Assembly: GCA_003259005.1 (NCBI GenBank)
Contig: QLII01000001.1
Location: 6,873,001 to 6,937,000, forward strand
Source of the DNA: Spirosoma telluris
GTDB taxonomy: Bacteria; Bacteroidota; Bacteroidia; Cytophagales; Spirosomataceae
Direction: 5' to 3'
Length of the DNA stretch: 64,000 bases
Made by a program: the position numbers and the translations under genes. Positions 51,927 to 60,780 of the stretch are shown in pieces. Each line of letters begins with the position of its first letter. Position 1 is the stretch's first letter. A model generated the notes under the pieces. It made no database searches. It worked only from the letters and a program-made list of their open reading frames with translations, and was not told the DNA's origin.

Positions 51927-52278
51927 TATAAGAGATTCTGTTGATTCTAGAGGCTTTATCGATCCTAACAGGCAAGCGGCCTTGAGAATCAACAGAATCA
52001 ATAGAATCTAATTATTTATGTATTGCTTCGGTAGTCGTTTTCTCTTTGCCAGAGGTATACACATAAAACAGTTTTTTAGTTAAACATAGGTTGGTAAGAA
52101 TGAATCCATAGAAGCAGAATCGTTTCGGCTCTGCTTCTTTTCTTTCTCCTGCCAGCCTCCCATAAGCCGGTATATTGCCCAGTCTCTACGCTTTATACGG
52201 ATACGAATAATAATCCGCTTTGCAATCCGACTAGTCGCCTACAAGGCATCGATATTAACTTACTTACTCAATACGATT
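51927..52278. other. Gap after susD with GATTCT palindrome
   Basis: 352 bp. The left part holds an inverted repeat: GATTCTGTTGATTCT near 51935 and AGAATCAACAGAATC near 51984 are exact reverse complements, related to the GAATC words of the elements at 19717 and 28641. Further right is the terminator at 52111-52144. The remainder probably carries the promoter of the dehydrogenase gene. Confidence 0.6.
52111..52144 (+). terminator. Probable intrinsic terminator after susD
   Basis: GAAGCAGA (52111-52118) and TCTGCTTC (52130-52137) form an eight-base-pair stem followed by TTTTCTTTC, 185 bp after the susD stop. Confidence 0.7.
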
Positions 52279-54980
52279 ATGTTCTTCACGTACAAACCAG
52301 CCAAGTTGCTCCTTGCCGTTTCGGCCATCGTTCTGATTGGAGCCTCCTGGGTCAACATGGGCGGAGGTGCTTCTGAAACAGCCAAAGCAGACAACCCGAA
52401 GGTCGACAAACTGAAATTACAGCCCGGTTTCAAAGCGGAGCACCTCTATAGCCCTTCCGATAATAAACAAGGGTCGTGGGTAGCCATGACGTTTGATAAT
52501 AAAGGACGGATGATAACCTCTGACCAGTACGGCTTTTTGTACCGGCTGGAGATTCCACCCGTTGGCTCTGGGAATCAGCAGCCTAAAGTGGAGAAGCTAC
52601 AGGTTGGTATTGTTCAACCCGGCGATACCACGGTGGGTATGGGCTACGCCCAGGGCTTATTATATGCCTTCAATAGCCTCTACGTGATGGTGAATAACCG
52701 GGTGAACAAAAATTTTAATAAACCAACGGGATTATATCGCCTTCAGGACACCAATGGGGATGACCAGTTTGAGACAATAACCCTGCTGAAAGAGCTGAAA
52801 GGGCAGGAAGGTGAACATGGCCCGCATAGTATGAAACTTTCGCCCGATGGTAAGTCGATATACCTTGTTGCCGGAAATCACGTTGATGTGCCGCAAATGG
52901 ATGCCTATCGCTTGCCATCGAACTGGAAAGAAGATAATCTGTTTCCGCAAATAAAAGACCCCCGCGGGCATGCCAACGATCGGATGGCCCCTGGTGGCTG
53001 GGTAGCCAACATTGATCCGGAAGGAAAACGATGGGAGCTGATAGGAGCCGGTTTTAGAAATACATTTGATATTGCCTTTAACGAAGCAGGCGATATGTTT
53101 GGCTACGACTCCGATATGGAGTGGGACTTTGGTCTCCCCTGGTATCGCCCAACCCGGATTTGTCATATTACCAGTGGGGCTGAATTTGGCTGGCGTACGG
53201 GCAATGGCAAGTGGTTGCCTGGTAATCCGGACAATTTGCCGCCTGTTCTGAACATCGGCCAGGGATCGCCAACGAACCTGATGTATGGCGATAAGGCACG
53301 TTTCCCGGAGCGGTATCGCCAGTCGTTATTTGCCTTTGACTGGAGCTTTGGTATTATCTACTCGATTCACCTCAAACCCAAAGGCGCAACCTACGAAGCG
53401 GAGCGGGAAGAGTTTATTTCGGGATCGCCACTACCCTTGACGGATGGTATGTTTGGGCCCGATGGCGCCATGTATTTCCTGACAGGTGGTCGTCGCCTGG
53501 AGTCTGATTTATACCGGATTACCTATACAGGTACCGAGTCGGTAACGCCAGTAGCCAAAGCGCCTGTTATTACAAAAGAGCACCAGCTCAGAACCCAGTT
53601 GGAACAGTATCATCTGGGGGCTAATCCGGCTGCCATTGCCGCTGCCTGGCCAAACTTGAATCACCCTGACCGGTTTGTGCGTTATGCCGCCCGGATTGCC
53701 GTTGAACATCAGCCGGTAGCTCAGTGGCAGGATCGGGTATTTGCCGAAACTGATCCACAACGCCTGACGCAGGCCGCTGTGGCACTGGCCCGGCAAGGTA
53801 ATCCTGCTCAGAAAAGTCAGTTAATCAATGCATTGGTGAAAATTAAGTACGATCAGTTACCAGAGTCGCAGCAGTTTGATCTGTGTCGCGCTTTCGAACT
53901 AATTTGCCTGCGGATGGGCATGCCCGAAGGAGCCGATAAGGAGAAGGTAATTGCGTACCTGAACCCACATTATCCAGCGAAGACAGCCCTGATGAACCGG
54001 GGACTTAGCCGGGTTCTGATTTCCCTCGACGCACCGGGGTGGTGACTAAAACACTGGCCTTGATGGATATTAAAGATGAAACGGGCAGTCATAATCTTGG
54101 CCTCGAAACGTCTACGGCCTCGTCGGATCTTATTCTACGCAATCCACAATACGGTCTGGATATTGCCAAGATGCTTGAGAAAGTTCCACCATTACAGCAG
54201 ACCTTTTATGCGACCATGTTAAGCCGGGCAGATGCTGGCTGGACACCGGAACTTCGCAATAAATACTTCAGCTGGTTTGCCAATGCATTTAAATTTCAGG
54301 GTGGACGGAGTTATGTTGGGTTTATTGACAGAGCTCGAAAACTGGCGCTTGTACATGTACCGAAAGACCAGTTTGAGAAATACAACAAATTATCTGGGGC
54401 CGATCTATTGACCGCATCGGGTAACGATTTTGTTAGCGACTACTCGCCCAAGGGGCCTGGTCGTCGTTGGGAACTGGATAAGGCGGTGGCTATTGTCGAT
54501 AGCGGATCGGGGAGTCGCGACTTTGCTACCGGCCAAAAGATCTACTCGGCCATTCTGTGCAGCCGTTGCCACTCAATGGGTGGACAAGGTGGAGATATTG
54601 GTCCTGACTTGACTCAACTTGGCACTCGTTTTTCTAATAAAGACATATTAGAAGCTATCATCAATCCTGACAAAGCGATTTCAGATCAGTACGTGTCTAC
54701 CATTTTCACGCTGAAAAACGGAGAGTCGGTTTTGGGTCGATTGGTTAATGAAGATAAAACGAGCTATTCAATTTCTCAGAATCCATTTGCGCCAGATCAA
54801 CTTCGGAAAATTGCCAAGGCATCGGTGGCCTCGAAGAAAAACTCGACTGTTTCGATCATGCTGCCAGGCCTGATCAATAGCCTGAATCCGAATGAATTGA
54901 AAGACCTTGTTGCATACCTGAAATCGGGCGGAAATCAGGCAAATGATGTCTATAAGGCAACAGGAACGAAAGGTAAATGA
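52279..54980 (+). CDS. Sorbosone-dehydrogenase-like protein with HEAT repeats and cytochrome c (frameshifted)
   Basis: An N-terminal membrane or signal segment (LLLAVSAIVLIGASWVNMGG) leads to a six-bladed propeller of the PQQ/L-sorbosone-dehydrogenase type (GSWVAMTFDNKGRMITSDQY, AGFRNTFDIAFNEAGDMFGY, LYRITYTG), then HEAT-like repeats (DRFVRYAARIAVEHQPVAQW) and a C-terminal c-type heme domain with C-S-R-C-H (about Cys761, Cys764, His765; HSMGGQGGDIGPDLTQLG). This is the Pirellula/Verrucomicrobium-type putative membrane-bound dehydrogenase layout. The frame breaks at G-run 54036-54039; one extra G gives DAPGVVTKTLALMDIKDETG and about 900 aa. It is predicted to oxidise a sugar in the periplasm and pass electrons to its heme. 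Cofactor and substrate are not shown. Confidence 0.85.
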
Positions 54981-54983
54981 TGA

Positions 54984-55070
54984 GTAGCGTGGATATCCTA
55001 TCCGCATAGCCACAGGGTATTCATATGTACAACGTAGCCTATAGCTGTGCGGACAGGATGTCCACGCTAC
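54984..55070. repeat. 27-bp-arm inverted repeat
   Basis: Arms 54984-55010 (GTAGCGTGGATATCCTATCC...) and 55044-55070 (ending GGATGTCCACGCTAC) match as reverse complements at 24 of 27 positions. Confidence 0.85.
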
Positions 55071-55096
55071 ATAAAACACGTTAATGCGAAACTGAC

Positions 55097-55876
55097 ATGC
55101 TAAAAAAAAGAAATCTAAACTTTATCCAGCTAGGATTACTGCTGGCGGTCATGTCGACTGCCAGTATCAACACATCCTGCGTAGCGCAAAAAAAGAAGGA
55201 CGGCTTTGTCCAGATTTTTGATGGGAAAACGCTCAAGGGCTGGGATGGTGATCCCACCTACTGGCGGGTCGAAAATGGCAACTTAGTAGGCGAAATAACA
55301 CCTGCTACGCTACTGAAAACCAACTCGTTCATCATCTGGCGGGGTGGAGAACCCGGCGACTTTGAGTTTAAAGGCGAATTCAATATTACCGAAGCTGGTA
55401 ATTCCGGCATTAACTACCGCAGCGATCAATTGCCTGATGTTCCATTCGCTTTACGAGGATACCAGGCTGACATTGACGGAAAAAACCGCTATACCGGCCA
55501 GAACTACGAAGAGCGTAAGCGAACAACGCTGGCGTATCGGGGGCAAAAAACAACAATTCCTCCCTATACCGGTCCAGCAACGCCCGAAGGAGTTCGAGCA
55601 AATGTGAAAAGTAATGCCTGGAGTGGATTGACCGTAACAGGTTCATTAGGCAGTTCAGATTCGCTAAAGACACTTATCAAAAGCGAAGACTGGAACACAT
55701 TTCGGCTAGTTATAAAAGGCAATCGCTTGCAACATTACATCAACGATGTGTTGATGAGCGATGTCACCGATGAAGACACCGTTAACGGGAAATCAAAAGG
55801 GCTTCTGGGCGTACAGGTTCACGTAGGGCCGCCTATGAAGGTTCAATACCGGAATTTGATGCTGAAGCAGTTATAA
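55097..55876 (+). CDS. DUF1080 (3-keto-disaccharide hydrolase family) protein
   Basis: 259 aa, intact. The N-terminus is a signal peptide ending in a lipobox-like cysteine (LLAVMSTASINTSC). The DUF1080 concanavalin-like fold is recognised by FVQIFDGKTLKGWDGDPTYW, WRVENGNLVGEI, EFNITEAGNSGINYRS and DWNTFRLVIKGNRLQHYIND. Members of this Pfam family (3keto-disac_hyd) cleave 3-keto-glycosides produced by prior oxidation at C3. That fits with the two Gfo/Idh/MocA oxidoreductases in this window. It is predicted to act in the periplasm or at the outer membrane. It lies between the sugar-dehydrogenase gene and the DUF4432 gene. Confidence 0.88.
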   Translation: MLKKRNLNFIQLGLLLAVMSTASINTSCVAQKKKDGFVQIFDGKTLKGWDGDPTYWRVENGNLVGEITPATLLKTNSFIIWRGGEPGDFEFKGEFNITEAGNSGINYRSDQLPDVPFALRGYQADIDGKNRYTGQNYEERKRTTLAYRGQKTTIPPYTGPATPEGVRANVKSNAWSGLTVTGSLGSSDSLKTLIKSEDWNTFRLVIKGNRLQHYINDVLMSDVTDEDTVNGKSKGLLGVQVHVGPPMKVQYRNLMLKQL

Positions 55877-55883
55877 GATTGAT

Positions 55884-55955
55884 TAATGGATAATGAATAA
55901 TGTAAAATGTATAATTGCCAGTGCCTTACCATTTTACATTATTCATTATCCATTA
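55884..55955. repeat. 26-bp perfect-arm inverted repeat
   Basis: Arms 55884-55909 (TAATGGATAATGAATAATGT...) and 55930-55955 are exact reverse complements with a 20-base loop. Confidence 0.88.
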
Positions 55956-55975
55956 TCCATTAACCCCTACCAATC

Positions 55976-57036
55976 TTGACTCAACAATCCTGGACAGATA
56001 AAGTCTCAAATCCAGCCCAGCTCGGCGGTATCGAAACCTCTATACTGGATAACGGAACCGGCCGGGGAACCCGAATTGCATGGATCAATACCGGCACGGG
56101 CTTGCGTTATAAAGTGGTCATCGACCGGGCAATGGACATTGCCGACGCGTTTTACAATCAACATAGCCTGGCCTGGCTTAGTCATACCGGCATCACCCCA
56201 CCCCAACCGTTTTCGGATCGGGGTGCCGACTGGCTTCGCACATTTGGTGGCGGCTTACTTACCACCTGCGGACTCTCTCACGTGGGAGGCCCCGAACAGG
56301 ACGCCTTTGGAGAACGGGGACTGCATGGACAAATAAGCAACTGCCCAGCCGAAATCGAATCCATCATACAACCTGATCCGTTGATCGGAAGACTGGAGAT
56401 GAGTATCACCGGACGAATCAAGGAAACCAAACTATTTGGCCCTAGTCTGGAACTGCGTCGGACAATCTCCGGCACGCTGGGGCAACCCTTTATTCGGATT
56501 CATGATGAAGTGATAAACCGGGCTAATACACCGGCTCCGCACATGCTGCTTTACCATTTCAATTTCGGTTGGCCGTTAGTGGATGAAGGCACCGATATTA
56601 TCTGGCAGGGCAACTGGCAAGCGCGGGATGGCGGTATTAATGCCGATATCTTTCATGAAGGCAACGACTTTCGAAAGTGCCCCGCTCCGTTAACTACGCA
56701 CAGTGGCACTGGTGAAGCGGTTGCCTCTATTGATGCAACCCCGATAGCACTGGCCAATGCACGGCTGGCCTACACAATGCGCAACTGGGTATTGCAATGG
56801 CTCTGAGGTTTCAGAAAGCACAATTGCCCTGGTTAATCAATTGGCAGCACTGGGGAAAAGGCGAGTATGTGACTGGCCTGGAGCCAACAACTAACCCGTT
56901 GATTGGACAGGCTAAAGCCCGTGAACAGAACGAACTTTTGTTCCTGGCACCGGGTGAAATCAAGTCGTATGATTTAGAAATCGAAATTTTACATGAGAAA
57001 GCCGCTATAAATGACTTTCTGAATAAACATCGTTAA
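55976..57036 (+). CDS. DUF4432 aldose-1-epimerase-like protein (frameshifted)
   Basis: The frame opens with TTG 55976 (MTQQSWTDKVSNPAQLGGIE); no ATG in this frame lies nearby, so TTG is accepted as the start. Recognisable features are VVIDRAMDIADAFYNQHSLA, GGLLTTCGLSHVGGP, GLHGQISNCPAE, and HMLLYHFNFGWPLVDEG, the DUF4432/galactose-mutarotase-like beta-sandwich. The first frame stops at 56806. The neighbouring frame continues MALRFQKAQLPWLINWQHWG to 57036, and one base lost at about 56793-56797 explains the split, giving about 353 aa. It ends 22 bp before the cupin gene, so they are likely co-translated. A role in sugar anomer handling is inferred from the fold. Confidence 0.82.
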
Positions 57037-57058
57037 GCTGATTACTAATAACCCCTGT

Positions 57059-58282
57059 ATGGAAACAACGCCAACACTCAGTGTAATTGAAAAAGCATTA
57101 GAACAAGGAAAGGGAGTTTTGCGGCTGACCCCAACCTGGGTTCCCCGGTCGTTCTGCGTACCGGGCCGCCGAATTAAACTCCACCCAGATGATTACTACG
57201 TATTGGGTGGTGAGCGGGGTGGCATCGACGAACGCTGGTTCTCCTCGACAACGCCCGCTAAAAACGGCCCATTAACCGGTGAAAATGAAGGCTTAAGCCA
57301 CGTTGTTTTTAACGACGATGGCAAGGAAGTCCAGTTTCTGCTGAAGGATGCCGTAAGTGAGCTGAAGGGTGAATTGATTGGTGATCGCTTGTGGAATGAG
57401 TACGGTGCCTGGCCCATGTATTCCAAGTTTTTTGATAACATGGGTCCACTGCCGCATCATCTGCACCACAACGATGAGCAGGCGGCTCTGATCGGTCAGT
57501 TGGGTAAACCCGAAGCCTATTATTTTCCACCACAAGTGAATAACCACGGTGGTGATTTTCCTTATACATTCATCGGTATCGCCCCAGGCACCTCGAAAGA
57601 ACAGATAAAAGAGTGCCTACAGAACTTCACCAAAGGCGATAATAAAATTACCAATTATTCATCGGCTTATCGGCTGGAACCAGGAACGGGCTGGGATGTG
57701 CCACCGGGCCTGCTCCATGCGCCAGGAAGCCTATGTACCTACGAACCCCAGAAAGCGTCTGACGTATTTGCTATGTACCAGTCGCTGGTGAACGAAGCCA
57801 TTATTCCAGAGGAGTTGCTCTGGAACGGTACTCCTAAAGATCGCATCGGTGATTATGACCAACTGATGGAAGCTATTGATTGGGACTTGAATACGGACCC
57901 GCAAATGATGGCCAACCGATTCATGAAACCACTGCCGGTTCGGGATGCGGAGGAAATGAAAGCCGCGGGGTACAGCGAAGTATGGGTTTGCTATAAGTCT
58001 GACGCATTCAGCGCTAAAGAATTAACTGTATTCCCTGGCCAAACCGTAACCATCAAAGACAGTGCTGCCTATGGCCTGATCATGATGCAGGGGCACGGTA
58101 CACTAAACGATTGGGCTATAGAAACACCTACCATGATTCGGTACGGCCAGTTGACCAACGATGAGTTCTTCGTGAGCGAAAAAGCCGCCCTGGAAGGTGT
58201 TACGATTGTTAATCAGTCGACTACCGACCCCATTGTGATGCTGAAACACTTTGGTCCAAGCAACCCTGATTTAGTATTATAG
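57059..58282 (+). CDS. Cupin / mannose-6-phosphate-isomerase-like sugar isomerase
   Basis: 407 aa, intact. The metal-binding cupin motif is visible in PLPHHLHHNDEQAALIGQLG, with further candidate ligands in GTGWDVPPGLLHAPGSLCTY. A second cupin half lies in LTVFPGQTVTIKDSAAYGLI. The layout resembles class I phosphomannose-isomerase-like proteins that accompany sugar catabolic operons. It lacks any signal peptide and so is cytoplasmic. Position between the DUF4432 and TIM-barrel genes, with short gaps, supports a step in the catabolism of the imported sugar. The exact substrate is not known. Confidence 0.78.
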   Translation: METTPTLSVIEKALEQGKGVLRLTPTWVPRSFCVPGRRIKLHPDDYYVLGGERGGIDERWFSSTTPAKNGPLTGENEGLSHVVFNDDGKEVQFLLKDAVSELKGELIGDRLWNEYGAWPMYSKFFDNMGPLPHHLHHNDEQAALIGQLGKPEAYYFPPQVNNHGGDFPYTFIGIAPGTSKEQIKECLQNFTKGDNKITNYSSAYRLEPGTGWDVPPGLLHAPGSLCTYEPQKASDVFAMYQSLVNEAIIPEELLWNGTPKDRIGDYDQLMEAIDWDLNTDPQMMANRFMKPLPVRDAEEMKAAGYSEVWVCYKSDAFSAKELTVFPGQTVTIKDSAAYGLIMMQGHGTLNDWAIETPTMIRYGQLTNDEFFVSEKAALEGVTIVNQSTTDPIVMLKHFGPSNPDLVL

Positions 58283-58338
58283 ACCGCAGATTGTTAAGAT
58301 TTTTTAAGATCATAATCATCATAACAATCTGCGGTCTA
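58280..58338. repeat. 17-bp perfect inverted repeat at a stop codon
   Basis: TAGACCGCAGATTGTTA (58280-58296) and TAACAATCTGCGGTCTA (58322-58338) are exact reverse complements. The left arm overlaps the cupin gene's stop codon. Confidence 0.88.
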
Positions 58339-58370
58339 TTCACCTATAAACCTTAAACCATACCCTTCTC

Positions 58371-59405
58371 ATGAACGAGAATAATTATCCTAAACTCCAC
58401 AATGCCATGTGGCCGGGCGTTGTGGGCAAAGGCCCCGATTCCGAACCCGTTGTTGGTTTCGATACCATGCTGGAACTGACAGCTGCGGCTGAGGTAGATG
58501 GGGTAAAATTCGATGGTGTCGATCTGGCTCTCTTCGAACATATCGATGTCAATATATCGGATGATGAGATTAAAAAACTAGCCGATAAAGTAGGAGGCTA
58601 TAATCTGAAAATTGGCTCATTAGTGGCACCCATCTGGGGTGGGCCTGCTATGGGCAGTAAAGAAGATCGCGCCAACTTTGTTGAGATGGTGCGTAAATCT
58701 TGCCATATCGGTCAGAAACTAACGGAACTTGGTATTCGCCCTAGTGGGGTGGTTCGTATCGACTCCGCCAGTTCTCCACACGATTGGGATGCCGACCCAA
58801 CCGGAAACACGAAATTGATTGCCCAAACGTTCCGCGAAGCCTGCGATGTAGCCGCTGAATACGGTGAAAAACTGGCTGCCGAGGGCGAAATATGCTGGGG
58901 TGGTATGCACAGCTGGAAAACCATGCTCGAAACGCTGGAAGCCGTTGATCGCCCGAATATGGGTTTTCAGGCTGATATGGCGCATACGTTGCTCTATACG
59001 ATGGGTTATAACCGCGAACAGGATCGTATTTTACCTCCTGACTTCGACTGGAGCGACCGGGCCGCGCTGCAAGAAGCCCTAAAAACCTTAACGAATGCGT
59101 TACGCCCCTGGACAATCGACTTCCACGTTGCTCAAAACGACGGAACGGTATTTGGCTCGGGTTCTCACGATAAGACCGGTCGCCACTGTCAGGCCTTAGA
59201 TCCAAATGGGAAACTCGATGTGGTTCACGATGCAGGCTATTGGCTTCGCGATGAAAACGGGGTACTCACCAAAGCCTTCAAACACATCTGCTGGGATGGT
59301 TGCATGTTCCCGAATTCGGTAATGACGAATCAGCAAACCTGGAACGATATTCTGGCTACCATGATCAAGGTTCGCAAAGCACACGGCTGGTACGAGGCCA
59401 GTTAA
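58371..59405 (+). CDS. TIM-barrel sugar isomerase/epimerase family protein
   Basis: 344 aa, intact, cytoplasmic. The AP-endonuclease-2/xylose-isomerase-like barrel shows conserved acidic and histidine positions in EGEICWGGMHSWKTML, MGFQADMAHTLLYT and WTIDFHVAQNDGTVFGSGSH. The N-terminal strand is DGVKFDGVDLALFEHIDVN. Family members isomerise or epimerise sugars or sugar phosphates, or act on inositols and 3-keto sugars. It lies 88 bp after the cupin gene and 101 bp before the Gfo/Idh/MocA gene; that trio is common in 3-keto-sugar and inositol-type catabolic loci (inference). No specific substrate can be assigned. Confidence 0.82.
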   Translation: MNENNYPKLHNAMWPGVVGKGPDSEPVVGFDTMLELTAAAEVDGVKFDGVDLALFEHIDVNISDDEIKKLADKVGGYNLKIGSLVAPIWGGPAMGSKEDRANFVEMVRKSCHIGQKLTELGIRPSGVVRIDSASSPHDWDADPTGNTKLIAQTFREACDVAAEYGEKLAAEGEICWGGMHSWKTMLETLEAVDRPNMGFQADMAHTLLYTMGYNREQDRILPPDFDWSDRAALQEALKTLTNALRPWTIDFHVAQNDGTVFGSGSHDKTGRHCQALDPNGKLDVVHDAGYWLRDENGVLTKAFKHICWDGCMFPNSVMTNQQTWNDILATMIKVRKAHGWYEAS

Positions 59406-59415
59406 TTAGTTTGGC

Positions 59416-59482
59416 GTTTGAGGTCTGAAGTTGGCTGACGTTTCAGTAGTTTGTGGCGGTTAGCCAACTTCAAACCTCAAAC
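59416..59482. repeat. 21-bp inverted repeat
   Basis: GTTTGAGGTCTGAAGTTGGC (from 59416) and the arm ending CAAACCTCAAAC at 59482 match as reverse complements at 20 of 21 positions. Confidence 0.85.
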
Positions 59483-59506
59483 CTCGAACTTCAAACCCTA
59501 TAAAAT

Positions 59507-60670
59507 ATGTCAACTAAAAAAGAACTACGTATTGGTTTAATCGGTACCGGATTTATGGGCCGGACACACTCCAACGGCTATAATCGAGTCCCTAATTTCT
59601 TTCCCGATCTGGAATACACGCCGGTTTTAAAAGCCGTCTGTTCGCGTAACGCTACCAAAGTGCAGGCATTTGCCGACCAGTGGGGATACGAATCTATAGA
59701 AACCGATTGGAAGGCAGTAATTGCCCGGGATGATATCGATGCCATCGACATCTGTACGCCTAATGATTCACACGCTGAAATCGCCATTGCCGCTGCTAAA
59801 GCGGGAAAGATGATTCTTTGCGAAAAGCCACTGGCCAGGACCGTAGCCGAAGCGCAACAAATGGTCGATGCGGTGAACGAAGCGGGTGTGGCCAATACGG
59901 TCTGGTATAACTACCGGCGTATTCCAGCCGTTTCGCTGGCCAAACAGATTATCGACTCCGGCAAGCTGGGTAAGATTTTCCATTACCGGGCTAATTTCCT
60001 TCAGGACTGGACGATTAGTGCCGATGTTCCACAGGGGGGCGCTGGCACCTGGCGTATGGACGTTGAAGCCGCCGGGTCTGGTGTGACCGGTGATCTTCTG
60101 GCTCACTGTATTGACACCGCCATGTGGCTGAACGGCGCTATTAAAGATGTATCAGCGGTTACTGAGACCTTCGTAAAGGAGCGCTTTCACCAGGGAACGG
60201 GCAAGGTAGAACCCGTTGGCATTGATGACGCCTGTATCTTCCACTGCCACTTCGAGAATGGCTCGTTAGGTCTTTTTGAGTCGACGCGCTATGCGCGTGG
60301 GCACAAAGCGCTATACACCCTTGAAATTAATGGCGAACATGCGTCTATTCGTTGGGATTTGCACGATCTGAATCGCCTGGAATATTTCGACCATGCCGAT
60401 GAAAGCATCGTACGCGGATGGCGCTCTATCCATGTAACGGATGGCGATCAACCCTATATGGACAAGTGGTGGGTACCGGGATTAGGCATTGGGTACGAAC
60501 ACAGTTTTATTCATCAGGTAGCTGATTTTCTGAAAAGTCTGGAAACGGGTACGCCTTGTTCACCAAACTTTCAGGACTCCCTGGAAACCCAGAAAGTCTG
60601 CGAAGCTGTCCTTGATTCGGCTTCGTCCAGGAGCTGGAAAGATACTGGCGTTGAGGAGTTTACTCAATAA
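59507..60670 (+). CDS. Gfo/Idh/MocA oxidoreductase, cytoplasmic
   Basis: 387 aa, intact. The Rossmann start is LRIGLIGTGFMGRTHSNGYN, the family motif with catalytic lysine is CEKPLARTVAEAQQM, and the catalytic D-x-x-x-H lies in GVTGDLLAHCIDTAMWLNG. The C-terminal beta-sheet domain carries GIDDACIFHCHFENGSLGLF. No signal peptide is present, so unlike the Tat-exported copy at 31481-32970 it works in the cytoplasm. Such enzymes oxidise a sugar or inositol hydroxyl to a ketone with NAD(P). It directly precedes the ribose-type ABC importer genes, so it may act on the imported compound. Confidence 0.9.
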   Translation: MSTKKELRIGLIGTGFMGRTHSNGYNRVPNFFPDLEYTPVLKAVCSRNATKVQAFADQWGYESIETDWKAVIARDDIDAIDICTPNDSHAEIAIAAAKAGKMILCEKPLARTVAEAQQMVDAVNEAGVANTVWYNYRRIPAVSLAKQIIDSGKLGKIFHYRANFLQDWTISADVPQGGAGTWRMDVEAAGSGVTGDLLAHCIDTAMWLNGAIKDVSAVTETFVKERFHQGTGKVEPVGIDDACIFHCHFENGSLGLFESTRYARGHKALYTLEINGEHASIRWDLHDLNRLEYFDHADESIVRGWRSIHVTDGDQPYMDKWWVPGLGIGYEHSFIHQVADFLKSLETGTPCSPNFQDSLETQKVCEAVLDSASSRSWKDTGVEEFTQ

Positions 60671-60701
60671 ACGATTGGCTTGTTAGGAATAGAAAAGACA
60701 T

Positions 60702-60743
60702 TGGTTTTGTCATTTTGACCGATTGGTTGACATGACAAAACCA
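60702..60743. repeat. 12-bp inverted repeat before the ABC ATPase gene
   Basis: TGGTTTTGTCAT (60702-60713) and ATGACAAAACCA (60732-60743) are exact reverse complements, ending 37 bp before the ATG of the ATPase gene. It could fold in RNA or serve as an operator. Confidence 0.7.
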
Positions 60744-60780
60744 TATTCATTTTTACGTAGTTCGTTGTAATTTGCCAAAC

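Noticed and set aside
54039..54980. Reading the 3' part of the dehydrogenase as a separate cytochrome gene
   Set aside because: It joins the upstream frame with one added G at 54036-54039 and family members carry both parts in one protein.
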